DNA of 64,000 nt, taken from Burkholderiaceae bacterium (lineage in GTDB: Bacteria > Pseudomonadota > Gammaproteobacteria > Burkholderiales > Burkholderiaceae_E). A model generated the notes under the pieces. It was given only the letters and a program-made list of their open reading frames with translations, was not told the DNA's origin and did no database searches. Positions within the stretch are counted from its first letter, which is position 1, and each line of letters starts with the position of its first letter. The translations under genes were made by a program, and so were the position numbers. Below are positions 51,576-60,421 of this stretch, in pieces. The stretch is from assembly GCA_023954135.1 (NCBI GenBank), contig JAMLIN010000001.1:62001-126000 (forward strand). Reading direction: 5' to 3'.

Positions 51576-52742
51576 CTAGCCGAGCAGGCGCCGGGCGGCG
51601 ATGTTGCGCTGGATCTCGTTGGAGCCGGCGTAGATCGTGGTCTTGCGCAGGTTGCAGTAGGTGGCGGCGACGCCATCGGGGCGCAGGCCGTGCACCCCGA
51701 GGATGCGTGTCTGCAGCTCGGCGATGTCCTGCTGCAGGTGCGAGCTGACGATCTTGAGCAGCGGCGGATCGAGGTCGTCGCGGATGCCCTGCTCGAGCCG
51801 CCGGAAGACCTGCAGGTTCATCAGCTCGACACCGGCCAGACGCGCCTCGAGAGCCGCCAACCGGCGGCGAAGCGCCGGGTCCTCGAGAACCGGCCGACCG
51901 CCACGCGCCGCCGTGGCCGCGAGCCGGCGCGCCAGCGCGAGCTCGCGCTTGCAGAAACCCATGCCGCCGAAGTTGAGCCGCTCGTGCTCGAGCAGGTACT
52001 TCGCGCAGGCCCAGCCGCCGCCCTCCGGACCGACGAGATTGCCGGCCGGCACCCGGACCTGGTCGAACCAGACCTCGTTGATCTCGTGATGGCCGTCGAA
52101 GGTGATGATCGGGCGGATCTCGATACCCGGGCTGCGCAGGTCGACGAGCAGGAAGCTGATGCCGTCCTGCTTGCGCGGCCCGTCGGAAGTGCGCACGAGG
52201 CAGAAGATCCAGTCGGCGAGATGCGCCGAGGTCGTCCAGGTCTTCTGGCCTTCGATGACGTAGTGATCCCCATCGCGTCGCGCCCGCGTACGCAGGGCGG
52301 CGAGGTCGGAGCCCGCCCCGGGCTCGGAGTAGCCCTGCGCCCACCAGGCATCGCCCGAGGCGATCGGCGGCAGGAAGCGCGCCTTCTGCTCCCCGGTGCC
52401 ATAGCGCATCAGCACCGGCGCAACCATCCGGTGGCCGAAGGGCACCAATTCCGGCGCGCCCATGCTCGCGCAGATATCGTCGAACAGCAGGCACTGCACC
52501 GGCGTGAAGCCCGCGCCGCCGTGCTCGACCGGCCAGCGATACGCGCTCCAGCCGCGCGCATGGAGGATGCGGGTCCAGGTGACGACGTCCTCGCGGGTCT
52601 CGCGCTCGCCGGCGAGCAATCGATCCCGGATCGCCGCCGGCAGCTTCGCGGCGACGAACTCGCGCACCTCGTCGGCGAACGCGCGCTCGGCCGGGGTATG
52701 GAGCGACTCCATCGCCAGGTCCGGCGCGAGCAGCTCGTTCAT
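51576..52742 (-). CDS. Acyl-CoA dehydrogenase
   Basis: A 388-residue flavin-dependent dehydrogenase introducing an alpha,beta double bond. It has the FAD/substrate motif WAQGYSEPGAGSDLAALRT (about 135-153), WTTSAHLADW, and the C-terminal TTIYAGSNEIQRNI. The position of the usual catalytic Glu in the YEG motif is Ala here (YAG), as in several long-chain or steroid-type members that use another base. The ATG overlaps the crotonase stop (ATGA). Confidence 0.9.
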   Translation of the reverse strand: MNELLAPDLAMESLHTPAERAFADEVREFVAAKLPAAIRDRLLAGERETREDVVTWTRILHARGWSAYRWPVEHGGAGFTPVQCLLFDDICASMGAPELVPFGHRMVAPVLMRYGTGEQKARFLPPIASGDAWWAQGYSEPGAGSDLAALRTRARRDGDHYVIEGQKTWTTSAHLADWIFCLVRTSDGPRKQDGISFLLVDLRSPGIEIRPIITFDGHHEINEVWFDQVRVPAGNLVGPEGGGWACAKYLLEHERLNFGGMGFCKRELALARRLAATAARGGRPVLEDPALRRRLAALEARLAGVELMNLQVFRRLEQGIRDDLDPPLLKIVSSHLQQDIAELQTRILGVHGLRPDGVAATYCNLRKTTIYAGSNEIQRNIAARRLLG

Positions 52743-53551
52743 CGCCCGGTGAAGCGCGCCGGGCGCTTCTCGATGAAGTGGGCGACTCCCTCGCGGAAGT
52801 CCTCGCTGCGAACGCTCATCGCCATCTCCCGGTTGGCATCGATGGTGGCATCGGCGAGCGACTGGAACGGCACCTCGTAGAGCTGGCGCTTGATCACCCG
52901 CATCGAGCGCGGCGAGACGTTGTGGGCGAGATCGCGGGCGTAGTCGTAGGTGAAGCCGGCGAGCTCGGCGGCCGGCAGCAGCCGGTTCACCAGGCCCATC
53001 TCCTTCGCCTCGACGGCCGTCACCCGGCGCGCCGACAGCAGCAGGTCGCAGGCATTGGCATGGCCGACGATCAGCGGCAGCATCCAGCTCAGGCCGTGCT
53101 CGGCGATCAGGCCGCGCCGCGAGAACGAAGTCGTGAAGACCGCATTGTCGGCCGAGAAGCGCAGGTCGCAGTAGAGCAGGTGGACCAGGCCGATGCCGGC
53201 CGCCGCGCCGTTGACCATGCCGATCACCGGTTTGCCGATCGCCGGGTAGAACGAGTACCGGGTCTGCCAGTCGGCGCGACGGTTCATGTCGAAGGGCCGG
53301 GTCCAGGTCGTGTCGGCGATGTCGTCCGGATCCAGATCCTTCAGCTCCTCCATGTCGGCGCCGGCGCAGAAGGCGCGCCCGGCGCCGGTGAGCACGATGA
53401 CCCGCGCGCCGTCGTCGGCGTCGGCCGCCTCCATCGCGGTCCGGACCTCGCGCTCCATCGTCATCGTCCAGGCGTTGAGCCGCTCGGGGCGGTTGAGCGT
53501 GATCGTGGCGACGCCGTCGTCGACGCCGTAGAGGATGTGCTGGTAGTCCAT
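52739..53551 (-). CDS. Enoyl-CoA hydratase/isomerase family protein
   Basis: A 270-residue crotonase. The oxyanion-hole regions AFCAGADMEEL (about 61-71) and NGAAAGIGLVHLLYCD are intact. At the places where hydratases carry their two catalytic glutamates, this protein has Val (in GIGLVHLL) and a non-acidic residue before SRRGLIAEHG; the Glu of AEHG may serve instead. It may therefore be an isomerase, hydrolase or lyase rather than a simple hydratase. Coupled to the acyl-CoA dehydrogenase gene by a 4-bp overlap. Confidence 0.86.
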   Translation of the reverse strand: MDYQHILYGVDDGVATITLNRPERLNAWTMTMEREVRTAMEAADADDGARVIVLTGAGRAFCAGADMEELKDLDPDDIADTTWTRPFDMNRRADWQTRYSFYPAIGKPVIGMVNGAAAGIGLVHLLYCDLRFSADNAVFTTSFSRRGLIAEHGLSWMLPLIVGHANACDLLLSARRVTAVEAKEMGLVNRLLPAAELAGFTYDYARDLAHNVSPRSMRVIKRQLYEVPFQSLADATIDANREMAMSVRSEDFREGVAHFIEKRPARFTGR

Positions 53552-53608
53552 GGTGGCTTCCGTTGGATTGCCCGGGGAAATGGCTGCGCGCCTGGCGGTG
53601 CCGCGCCT

Positions 53609-54103
53609 TCAGCCGCGCTTGGGCCGCGCGAGATAGGCCTGCGTCTCGGGACGATCGCGCAGCCTCTCGGTCCAGCGCCCGAAGACCTTGTCCATCCGGG
53701 CCGGCTCGACGCCGAGCTGGTGCATCGCGACCCCGCCGTTGACCGACTCGTGGTATTCGGCGATGAGCCCGTCGCGCAGCACGAAGCGGCTCATGCCGTC
53801 GATCACGACGAAGCGGCCCTGGAACTGCTCGATGCGCGAGGTGAAGCTCGACAGCGACCAGGCATAGGCGATGCGGCCGTTGCAGACCGGATCGAACATC
53901 TCCCAGCGATAGTCGTCGCCGGCATCGCGATGAAAGAGGTTCGACATCATGTCGGCGATGTCGGCCCGGCCGACATGGGCGCCGTAGATGTAGTCGTAGT
54001 AGATGCCGTCCTCGACGAAGCAGCGCGAGAAGCGCTCGCCGTCGCCGGACTCGGCCGCGGCGGTGAATTCGTCGAGCAGCCGGACGAAGTCGTCCTGGGT
54101 CAT
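53609..54103 (-). CDS. SnoaL/NTF2-like protein
   Basis: A 164-residue protein with the cone-shaped alpha+beta fold of the SnoaL/NTF2 superfamily: an N-terminal helix pair (DDFVRLLDEFTAAAESGDGERFSRCFVED), then strands including IYYDYIYGAHVGRADI and GRFVVIDGMSRFVLRDG. Members act as hydratases, dehydratases, cyclases or isomerases of cyclic molecules. No closed active site can be assigned. Its ATG overlaps the stop of the ligase gene, placing it in the catabolic operon. Confidence 0.8.
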   Translation of the reverse strand: MTQDDFVRLLDEFTAAAESGDGERFSRCFVEDGIYYDYIYGAHVGRADIADMMSNLFHRDAGDDYRWEMFDPVCNGRIAYAWSLSSFTSRIEQFQGRFVVIDGMSRFVLRDGLIAEYHESVNGGVAMHQLGVEPARMDKVFGRWTERLRDRPETQAYLARPKRG

Positions 54104-55629
54104 GTGCGGGACTCCTGATCGGGTGAAGTGACGGTCGCGGCGGCGATGGCGCGCAAGCTCAGGCGGTCGACCTTGCCGGTGGCGTTGCGAGGCAGGGCCT
54201 CGACGAGGCGGATCTCGCGGGGCACCTTGTAACGCGCCAGGTTCTCGTTGCAGTGAGCCAGCAGCGCGGCGGAATCCACAGGCGCGCTCGCGTCGGCCGC
54301 GACGACGAAGGCGATGATCCGCTCGCCGAGACGCTCGTCGGGGGCGCCGATCGCGGCTACCTCGAGAACGCCCTCGAAGCGGTGGACGAGCTCCTCGATC
54401 TCACGCGGGTAGACGTTGTAGCCCCCGGTGATGATCATCTCCTTCTTGCGGTCGACGATGAAGAGGAACCCGTCCTCGTCGATGCGGCCGATGTCCCCGG
54501 TGCGCAGCCAGCCCCCGGCGAAGGTCTGCGCGGTGAGCTCCGGCTTGCGGAAGTAGCCGCGGGCGATGCCGGGGCCGCGCAGCAGCAGCTCGCCCGTCTC
54601 GCCGGCCGGCAGGTTCCGGTCCGCATCGTCGACGATGCGCATCTCGACGCCCAGGTAGGGCTGGCCCGCCGAGCCGGGCTTGCGCATGCCCTGGAAGCGG
54701 TTGCCGGTGACCGAGGGGCTTGCCTCCGTCATGCCGTAGCCTTCCGAGATGAGCACCCCGAAGCGGCGCTCGAAGCGCTCGTGGACATCGATCGGCAGGG
54801 CCTGGCCGCCCGAGACGCAGGCCCGCCAGCGCGACAGGTCGATCCCCTCGGGCAGCTCGGCGCGCGCCATCGTCCAGTACATCGTCGGCACGCCCATGAA
54901 CACCGTCGCGCGGGTCGCCGACAGCCCGGCGAACACCTCCCCCGCGTCGAAGCCGTCGGTGATGAAGAACGATGCGCCAGCGAAGAGGAAGCTCGAGAAG
55001 AGGCACGTATGGCCGAAGACGTGCGACAGGGGCAGCGCCGTGTAGCCGACATCGTCCGGAGTCAGCCGCAGCAGGTCGAAGGCGAAGGCCTGCGCGTTCC
55101 AGAAGATGTTGGAATGGCTGAGCTCGATGCCCTTGGGCAGTCCGGTCGAGCCCGACGAATAGAGGATCAGCGCGGTCGTGGACGGGTCGGCCGGCGGGAT
55201 CGGCAGGGGATCGGCCTCGCCGTCGGCGAGCCCCCGCTCGAGCGCGAGCCATGTCGGCGCGCATCCGGCCGGGGCCGCGGCGCGCACCGCGGCCAGCACG
55301 TCCGCGGGGGCGATCACCGCGGCCGGTTCGCAGTCGCCGACGATGGCGGCAAGCTCGGCCGGCACGAGCCGCGAGTTGATCGGCACCGGTATCGCACCCG
55401 CCTGCAGGGCGCCCTGGTAGACGATCGCCCAGGCGAGCGAGTTCGGAATCACGAAGACGACGCGCCCGCCCTGCCCGACCCCGGCCTCGCGCAGCCGCAA
55501 GGCGCAGGCGGCGGCACGGCGGTCGAGCTGCCCGTAGGTGAGCGCGCCCCGGGGATCGGCGATCGCGGGCGCATCGGGCGCGCGCCGGGCATGGTGCCGC
55601 AGGAAGTGGCCGAGGTTGAAGCTCGTCAT
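54100..55629 (-). CDS. Acyl-CoA synthetase (AMP-forming)
   Basis: A 509-residue class I adenylate-forming ligase. It has the P-loop-like motif ILYSSGSTGLPKGIELSH (about 164-181), GYGMTEASP, the adenylate-binding WLRTGDIGRIDEDG and the catalytic Lys in LPRNATGKVDRLSLR (about 487-501). It activates the imported acid to its CoA thioester before beta-oxidation. Both ends overlap neighbouring genes by 4 bp (livM before, the NTF2-like gene after), so it is firmly within the operon. Confidence 0.92.
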   Translation of the reverse strand: MTSFNLGHFLRHHARRAPDAPAIADPRGALTYGQLDRRAAACALRLREAGVGQGGRVVFVIPNSLAWAIVYQGALQAGAIPVPINSRLVPAELAAIVGDCEPAAVIAPADVLAAVRAAAPAGCAPTWLALERGLADGEADPLPIPPADPSTTALILYSSGSTGLPKGIELSHSNIFWNAQAFAFDLLRLTPDDVGYTALPLSHVFGHTCLFSSFLFAGASFFITDGFDAGEVFAGLSATRATVFMGVPTMYWTMARAELPEGIDLSRWRACVSGGQALPIDVHERFERRFGVLISEGYGMTEASPSVTGNRFQGMRKPGSAGQPYLGVEMRIVDDADRNLPAGETGELLLRGPGIARGYFRKPELTAQTFAGGWLRTGDIGRIDEDGFLFIVDRKKEMIITGGYNVYPREIEELVHRFEGVLEVAAIGAPDERLGERIIAFVVAADASAPVDSAALLAHCNENLARYKVPREIRLVEALPRNATGKVDRLSLRAIAAATVTSPDQESRT

Positions 55630-56612
55630 CCGCCCTCCTTCATGGCCGGCACCTCCGCAGTCCGGACGCGACGCAGCCTCGAGAGGCGATCGACCAGCGC
55701 CGGCACCAGGCCGTGGGGCAGGAAGATCATCACGATCACCAGCAGCAGGCCGTAGACGATCAGTCGGAAGATCTCGGCGACACGCAGCACCTCCGGCAGC
55801 AGGACGGTCAGCAGGGCGCCGACCAGCGGTCCCGACAGGGTACCGCTGCCGCCGAGAATGACGGCGAGGATGGCGTTGAGCGACGCATCGACCGAGAAGG
55901 GGTTCGGGCTGAGGAAGCCCATGTAGTGCGCATAGAGGGCGCCGGCGAAGCCGGCCAGCATGCCGCTGGCCGTGAAGGCGAACAGCTTGTACTTCCAGGT
56001 GGCGATGCCGGCGCTTTCCGCGAAGGTCTCGTTCTGGCGGATCGCCATCAGCACCCGGCCGACCCGCGAGCGGACGACCGCGGCCATCGCCGCCATCACC
56101 AGCAGCAGGGCTGCGAGCACGATGTAGTACATCGCGATGCGCGAGTCGACCGCGATCGCCCAATCGCCGAAGCCGATCGGCTCGGGCATCGGAATGCCCG
56201 GATAGCCGCCCTCGCCGCCGGTGACCTGCATCCAGTTGACCAGCACGATGAACACCACCATGTTCAGCGCCATGGTGACGATCGCGAAATAGTGGCCCTT
56301 CACCCGCAGCGACGGATAGCCGGCGATCAGGGCGGTGATCCCGGTGACGAGCGGGGCGACGGCGATCGACAGCCAGACCGGCCAGCCGGCGTCCACCGAG
56401 AGCAGGGCCGAGGCATAGGCGCCGACGCCCATGAACCCCCCTTGCGCGATCGAGACATAGCCAGTGTAGCCCTGGATCAGGTTCGCGCTCTGGGCGACGA
56501 TCATGAACACCATCGCCAGGACCGCGAGATGCACGAAGTAGTTCACCGTCACCCACATCGGGAAGAAAACGGCGGCGGCGATGACGGCGGCCAGGATCAC
56601 GTTGCGCAGCAT
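55626..56612 (-). CDS. livM: Branched-chain-type ABC transporter permease (LivM)
   Basis: A 328-residue permease with about nine membrane segments. It carries the LivM motifs NLIQGYTGYVSIAQGGFMGVGAY and, in the C-terminal half, IRQNETFAESAGIATWKYKLFAFTASGMLAGFAGALYAHYMG. With LivH it forms the membrane pore. Its first base is the last base of the livH stop (TGATG), and its 3' end overlaps the ligase gene. Confidence 0.93.
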   Translation of the reverse strand: MLRNVILAAVIAAAVFFPMWVTVNYFVHLAVLAMVFMIVAQSANLIQGYTGYVSIAQGGFMGVGAYASALLSVDAGWPVWLSIAVAPLVTGITALIAGYPSLRVKGHYFAIVTMALNMVVFIVLVNWMQVTGGEGGYPGIPMPEPIGFGDWAIAVDSRIAMYYIVLAALLLVMAAMAAVVRSRVGRVLMAIRQNETFAESAGIATWKYKLFAFTASGMLAGFAGALYAHYMGFLSPNPFSVDASLNAILAVILGGSGTLSGPLVGALLTVLLPEVLRVAEIFRLIVYGLLLVIVMIFLPHGLVPALVDRLSRLRRVRTAEVPAMKEGG

Positions 56613-57475
56613 CAGCGGCCCCCCCTTCGCATCAGCCCCTCCGGGCGAACCAGCAGCACCGCGATCATGAGCAGGAACGAGATCACGTCCTTGTATCCCG
56701 ACGAGATGAACGCCGACGAGAAGGACTCGGTGACGCCGAGGACGATTCCGCCGATGATCGCGCCCGGGATCGAGCCGAGCCCGCCTAGGATCAGCACCGC
56801 GAAGCCCTTGATCACGAGCCCGCCGCTCACGCCCGGGGCCACCGCGAACAGCGCGCCCACCAGGACGCCGGCGGCCACGCCCAGCGCCGAGGACAGCGCG
56901 AACACGAACATCGAGACGCGGTTGACGTCGACGCCCATCAGCACCGCGGTGGCGCGGTTCTGGGCGACCGCCCGGATCGCCATGCCCATCCAGGTACGCT
57001 GCACCAGCCACGTCATGCCGATCACCAGCACCGCGGCGATCGCCAGCACATAGACGCGCAGCTCGGGGAAGGTCACCCCGCCGACCTCGAACACGCGCGA
57101 GTACGGGGTCGGGATGATGATCTGGTCGACGCCGAACATCAGCATGTTCGCCTTCTCGATCACCAGGGTCAGACCGAGCGCGATGATGAAGGCGTTGATC
57201 GGCGGCGCCATCCGCACCGGATAGTAGGCGAGGCGTTCGATGACGACGCCGAGCACGGCGCCGACGATCATCGCGAGGATCATCGCCGGGATGAGCGGCA
57301 GCCCCAGCGACGACATCAGGAAGAAGGTCAGGTAGCCGCCGAACATCGCGACGCTGCCGTGGGCGAAGTGCGCGATGCCCAGGATGCCGAAGATGGTCGT
57401 CAGGCCCAGGGCGATCAGCGTGTAGATGCTGCCCGTCACCAGTCCGTTGAAGACCTGCTGGAAGAAATCGACCAC
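56612..57475 (-). CDS. livH: Branched-chain-type ABC transporter permease (LivH)
   Basis: A 287-residue permease with about eight hydrophobic helices and the LivH hallmarks NGLVTGSIYTLIALGLTTIFGILGIAHFAHG near the N-terminus and GGLGSIPGAIIGGIVLGV near the end. GTG at 57475 (VVDFFQQVF) gives the family length; an ATG at 57544 adds 23 atypical residues. It lies 96 bp downstream of the binding-protein gene. Confidence 0.92.
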   Translation of the reverse strand: MVDFFQQVFNGLVTGSIYTLIALGLTTIFGILGIAHFAHGSVAMFGGYLTFFLMSSLGLPLIPAMILAMIVGAVLGVVIERLAYYPVRMAPPINAFIIALGLTLVIEKANMLMFGVDQIIIPTPYSRVFEVGGVTFPELRVYVLAIAAVLVIGMTWLVQRTWMGMAIRAVAQNRATAVLMGVDVNRVSMFVFALSSALGVAAGVLVGALFAVAPGVSGGLVIKGFAVLILGGLGSIPGAIIGGIVLGVTESFSSAFISSGYKDVISFLLMIAVLLVRPEGLMRRGGR

Positions 57476-57571
57476 GCGAACCCCGGATCGGTTGAATGGA
57501 CGGCCTGCCCGCGGCGATACGGCCGCGGGCGGCGAGCGGGCCACGCCCGCTCGCGATGGCCTCGACGACGC

Positions 57572-58786
57572 CTAGTTGCGGATCGTCTTCAGGTACTCGG
57601 AATAGCCCTTGGGATCGGAAGGCAGCTCGGTGCGGAACTGCCAGCGGCCCTTCTCCCACTGGAACGCGCCGTTGGCGATGTAGGCCTGGCCCTTGCCGTC
57701 GAACATCTTCCCGTCGATCGGCAGGTACTTGAGCAACGCTTCCTTCGGCACCGGCAGGTTGGCGATCGCCTCGCGGATCTTCTTCAGGTCCGTGGTGGTG
57801 CCGGCCGCCTGGAGAGCGTCGCGCAGCACGTAGACCTGGTCGTACGCGAAGGCGCTGTTCGGCGAGGGCGCATCGCCGTACTTCGCCTTGAAGTTCTTCT
57901 CGAAGGCCTCGGCGACAGGGCCCAGCACCTCGGCGTTGAACTCGATCGACAGGAGGTCCCAGACGCCTTCCATCTGCTCGTTGGTGGCGACCTTCAGGAA
58001 CTGCTCGGGGCTTCCCCCCGAGAAGCCGTAGCGCGGAACCTTGATGCCGAGCTCGTGCGACTGGCGATAGGCGAAGGCGACCTGCTCGACGTAGCCCGAG
58101 ATGAACAGCGCATCCGGGTTCAGGCCGCGCAGCTTGGTCAGCTGGGCGGTCATGTCCCGATCCTGGCCGCCGAAGGTCTCGACGGCGACGACCTCGCCGC
58201 CGGCGGCCTTGAAGGCCTTGAGCATCTCGTCGCGATACTGGATGAAGAGCGTGTTGTCGCGCACCGCCAGCACGCCGAGCTTCTTCACGCCCTGCGACGC
58301 GATGAAGTTGCCGGCGGCCGCGCCGGTGTAGTCGCCCGGCGGCCGGGTGCGGAACACGTTCCTGTTGCCGGCGGCGGTGATCGCGCGCGCGCCGGCGGTG
58401 CCGACCAGCATGATCACGTCCTCGCGACCGATGAAGGACGCCACCGCGCCGGTCGAGGCCGAGCAGCAGTAGCCGAGCAGGAACCGGACGCCGTCGCGGT
58501 CGATCAGCTTGCGCGCGACGTTGGTCGCCTCGGTCGGGTCGGCCTTGTCGTCGTACTCGATCGTCTTGAACCTGACGGTGTCGCCGCCGACCTTGGCGCC
58601 GCCGGCGGCGTTGATCTCCTCGATCGCGAGATCGATCGCACGCTTCTGCGGCACGCCGTAGACGGCGCCGCCGCCGGAGAGCGCATCGCTCACCCCGAGG
58701 ACCAGGGTCTTCTCGGCGGCCATGCCGGTGCCGGCGAAGGCGGCCAGGGCGCCGGCCAGCGCCATCGTGGACCAGAGTTTCTTCAT
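57572..58786 (-). CDS. Branched-chain-type ABC transporter substrate-binding protein
   Basis: A 404-residue periplasmic-binding protein of the LivK/receptor-ligand family (Peripla_BP_6). The signal peptide is KKLWSTMALAGALAAFAGTGMAA. The mature protein shows the usual order: LGVSDALSGGGAVYG, KRAIDLAIEEINAAGG, LLGYCCSASTGAVAS, GAFQWEKGRWQF. An adjacent cysteine pair (about 130) is unusual. The local catabolic genes suggest an aromatic, alicyclic or fatty carboxylate as ligand rather than leucine. GGAGACGATGCG precedes the ATG at 58786. Confidence 0.92.
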   Translation of the reverse strand: MKKLWSTMALAGALAAFAGTGMAAEKTLVLGVSDALSGGGAVYGVPQKRAIDLAIEEINAAGGAKVGGDTVRFKTIEYDDKADPTEATNVARKLIDRDGVRFLLGYCCSASTGAVASFIGREDVIMLVGTAGARAITAAGNRNVFRTRPPGDYTGAAAGNFIASQGVKKLGVLAVRDNTLFIQYRDEMLKAFKAAGGEVVAVETFGGQDRDMTAQLTKLRGLNPDALFISGYVEQVAFAYRQSHELGIKVPRYGFSGGSPEQFLKVATNEQMEGVWDLLSIEFNAEVLGPVAEAFEKNFKAKYGDAPSPNSAFAYDQVYVLRDALQAAGTTTDLKKIREAIANLPVPKEALLKYLPIDGKMFDGKGQAYIANGAFQWEKGRWQFRTELPSDPKGYSEYLKTIRN

Positions 58787-58853
58787 CGCATCGTCTCCAG
58801 ATTCGTGTCTGCCGGCCCATCGGCCCGGGCTGGCGTCGGGCTTGCTCGCTACA

Positions 58854-59558
58854 CTAGAAACCGAGATAGGCGTTGCGCACGCTGTCGGCCTGCGCAAGCT
58901 CTGCCGAAGGGCCTTCCAGGACCAGGTTGCCCGCCTCGAGCACGTACGCCCGGTCGGCCACCCTCAGCGCCATCGAGACCGCCTGCTCGACGAGCAGGAT
59001 CGTGACCCCGCTCGCCTTGATCTTGTGCAGGGTCTCCTCGATCTCGTCGACGACACGCGGGGCGATCCCGAGCGAGGGCTCGTCGAAGATGCACAGCTTC
59101 GGGCGCGCCATCAGGACCCGCGCGATCGCGACCATCTCCTGCTCGCCGCCCGAGAGTGTCCCGGCATCCTGGCGGGCCCGCTCGCGCAGGCGTGGAAACA
59201 GCGCCATGACCTCGTCGAGGCTCTCGTCGAGGTCGTCGCGCCGACGTGTATAGGCGCCCATCCGCAGGTTCTCGAGGACCGTCATCTCGGGGAACATCTG
59301 CCGGCCCTCGGGGCACATCGCGATGCCGAGCTCGGCGATGTGGTGGCCAGCCATGCCGACGAGGGAATGGCCGAGGAAGCGGATCGATCCGGAGATCGGC
59401 GGCACCAGGCCGCAGATCGACTTGAGGATGGTCGACTTCCCGGCACCGTTGGGGCCGATGAGGGCAACGCATTCGCCCGCGTCGAGACCGAAGTCGACGC
59501 CGTGAACGACCTCGGCCTTGCCGTAGCCGACACGCAGGGCGGCGACCTCAAGCATCAT
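58854..59558 (-). CDS. livF: Branched-chain-type ABC transporter ATP-binding protein (LivF)
   Basis: A 234-residue ABC ATPase. It has Walker A IGPNGAGKSTILKS, a Q-loop region MCPEGRQMFPEM, signature LSGGEQEMVAIAR (about 135-147), Walker B LCIFDEPSLGI and the H-loop LLVEQAV. LivF-type, shorter than LivG. Two consecutive ATG codons (59558 and 59555) make the exact start uncertain; it overlaps livG by 8-11 bp. Confidence 0.93.
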   Translation of the reverse strand: MMLEVAALRVGYGKAEVVHGVDFGLDAGECVALIGPNGAGKSTILKSICGLVPPISGSIRFLGHSLVGMAGHHIAELGIAMCPEGRQMFPEMTVLENLRMGAYTRRRDDLDESLDEVMALFPRLRERARQDAGTLSGGEQEMVAIARVLMARPKLCIFDEPSLGIAPRVVDEIEETLHKIKASGVTILLVEQAVSMALRVADRAYVLEAGNLVLEGPSAELAQADSVRNAYLGF

Positions 59559-60369
59559 CGTGGCGGGTCCCCAGGTAGGCTTCGACGACGGCTTCGTTGG
59601 CGCGGATCTCGGCGGGTGTGCCTTCGGCGATCTTCTGGCCGAAGTTCAGGACGACGATGCGATCGCAGACCTGCATGATCAGGCCCATGTGATGCTCGAT
59701 GAGCAGCACGGCGGTGCCGCGCGCGGGCATCGCCCGGATCACGTCGGCCAGCGCGCGACGCTCGGCCGCGACCATGCCGGCGGCGGGCTCGTCGAGCAGC
59801 AGCACCTTCGGCCGGGCTGCCAGCGCGACCGCGATCATCAGCAGGCGCTGCTCTGCGGCCGACATCGAGCCGGCGACCGACTGCGCCCGGTCCGCGATGC
59901 CGACGAAGGCGAGGCAGTCGAGCGCATGGGCGCGCAGCTCGCCTTCCTCGCGCCGCGAGCCGGCGCTGCGCAGCGCCGCCGCGGCCGGCCCGCTGCGATA
60001 CAGGATGTGGCAACCGACCAGCACGTTGTCGAGCGCGGTGAACTCCGCGAAGACCTGGGTCGCCTGGAAGGTGCGCACGATCCCGTGGCCGACCGCCCGT
60101 TCGATGCGGGCGCCGCCGAGCGCGGCACCGGACATCAGCACCCGGCCGCCGGTCGGCGCGATGGTGCCCGAGAGCAGGTTCACGCAGGTCGACTTGCCCG
60201 AGCCGTTCGGGCCGATCAGGCCGACGATCTCGCCGGCATCGACATCGAAGGAGACGTCGCGCAGTGCCTGGACGCCGCCGAAGCGGCGCGAGATGGCCTC
60301 GGCCCGCAGCAGGGGCGCGTGCGCCGCGTCGTTGCCCGCCGGGCGGACCGCGGGATGCTCCTCGACCAT
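59548..60369 (-). CDS. livG: Branched-chain-type ABC transporter ATP-binding protein (LivG)
   Basis: A 273-residue ABC ATPase, first gene of the operon. Walker A is IGPNGSGKSTCVN (about 53-65), Walker B VLLLDEPAAGM, H-loop LLIEHHMGL. The signature motif, usually LSGGQ or LPYGQQR, reads SMSAAEQRLLMIAVAL here and is unusually degenerate. ATG at 60369, with GGAGGA a few bases upstream, is preferred to the adjoining GTG at 60372. The promoter at 60393-60421 lies just ahead. Confidence 0.91.
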   Translation of the reverse strand: MVEEHPAVRPAGNDAAHAPLLRAEAISRRFGGVQALRDVSFDVDAGEIVGLIGPNGSGKSTCVNLLSGTIAPTGGRVLMSGAALGGARIERAVGHGIVRTFQATQVFAEFTALDNVLVGCHILYRSGPAAAALRSAGSRREEGELRAHALDCLAFVGIADRAQSVAGSMSAAEQRLLMIAVALAARPKVLLLDEPAAGMVAAERRALADVIRAMPARGTAVLLIEHHMGLIMQVCDRIVVLNFGQKIAEGTPAEIRANEAVVEAYLGTRHDDA

Positions 60370-60392
60370 CACTCCTCCGGTGAGACGGCGCG

Positions 60393-60421
60393 ATTCTGCT
60401 ATGCGGCCTCCCTGGTGTCAA
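60393..60421 (-). promoter_or_regulatory. Promoter of the liv catabolic operon with an overlapping dyad
   Basis: On the minus strand a perfect TTGACA (60421-60416) is followed after 17 bp by CAGAAT (60398-60393), with transcription starting near 60386. A dyad TCAAC-N6-GTTGA (60418-60433) overlaps the -35 box, and a second, TTCGAC-N6-GTCGAA (60437-60454), lies just upstream. Both are candidate sites for the TetR regulator encoded upstream. Confidence 0.55.

Noticed and set aside
55626-58820. 1064-residue minus-strand frame ending in LivM
   Set aside because: Upstream of 56612 it is a shadow of the binding-protein and livH genes in another frame.
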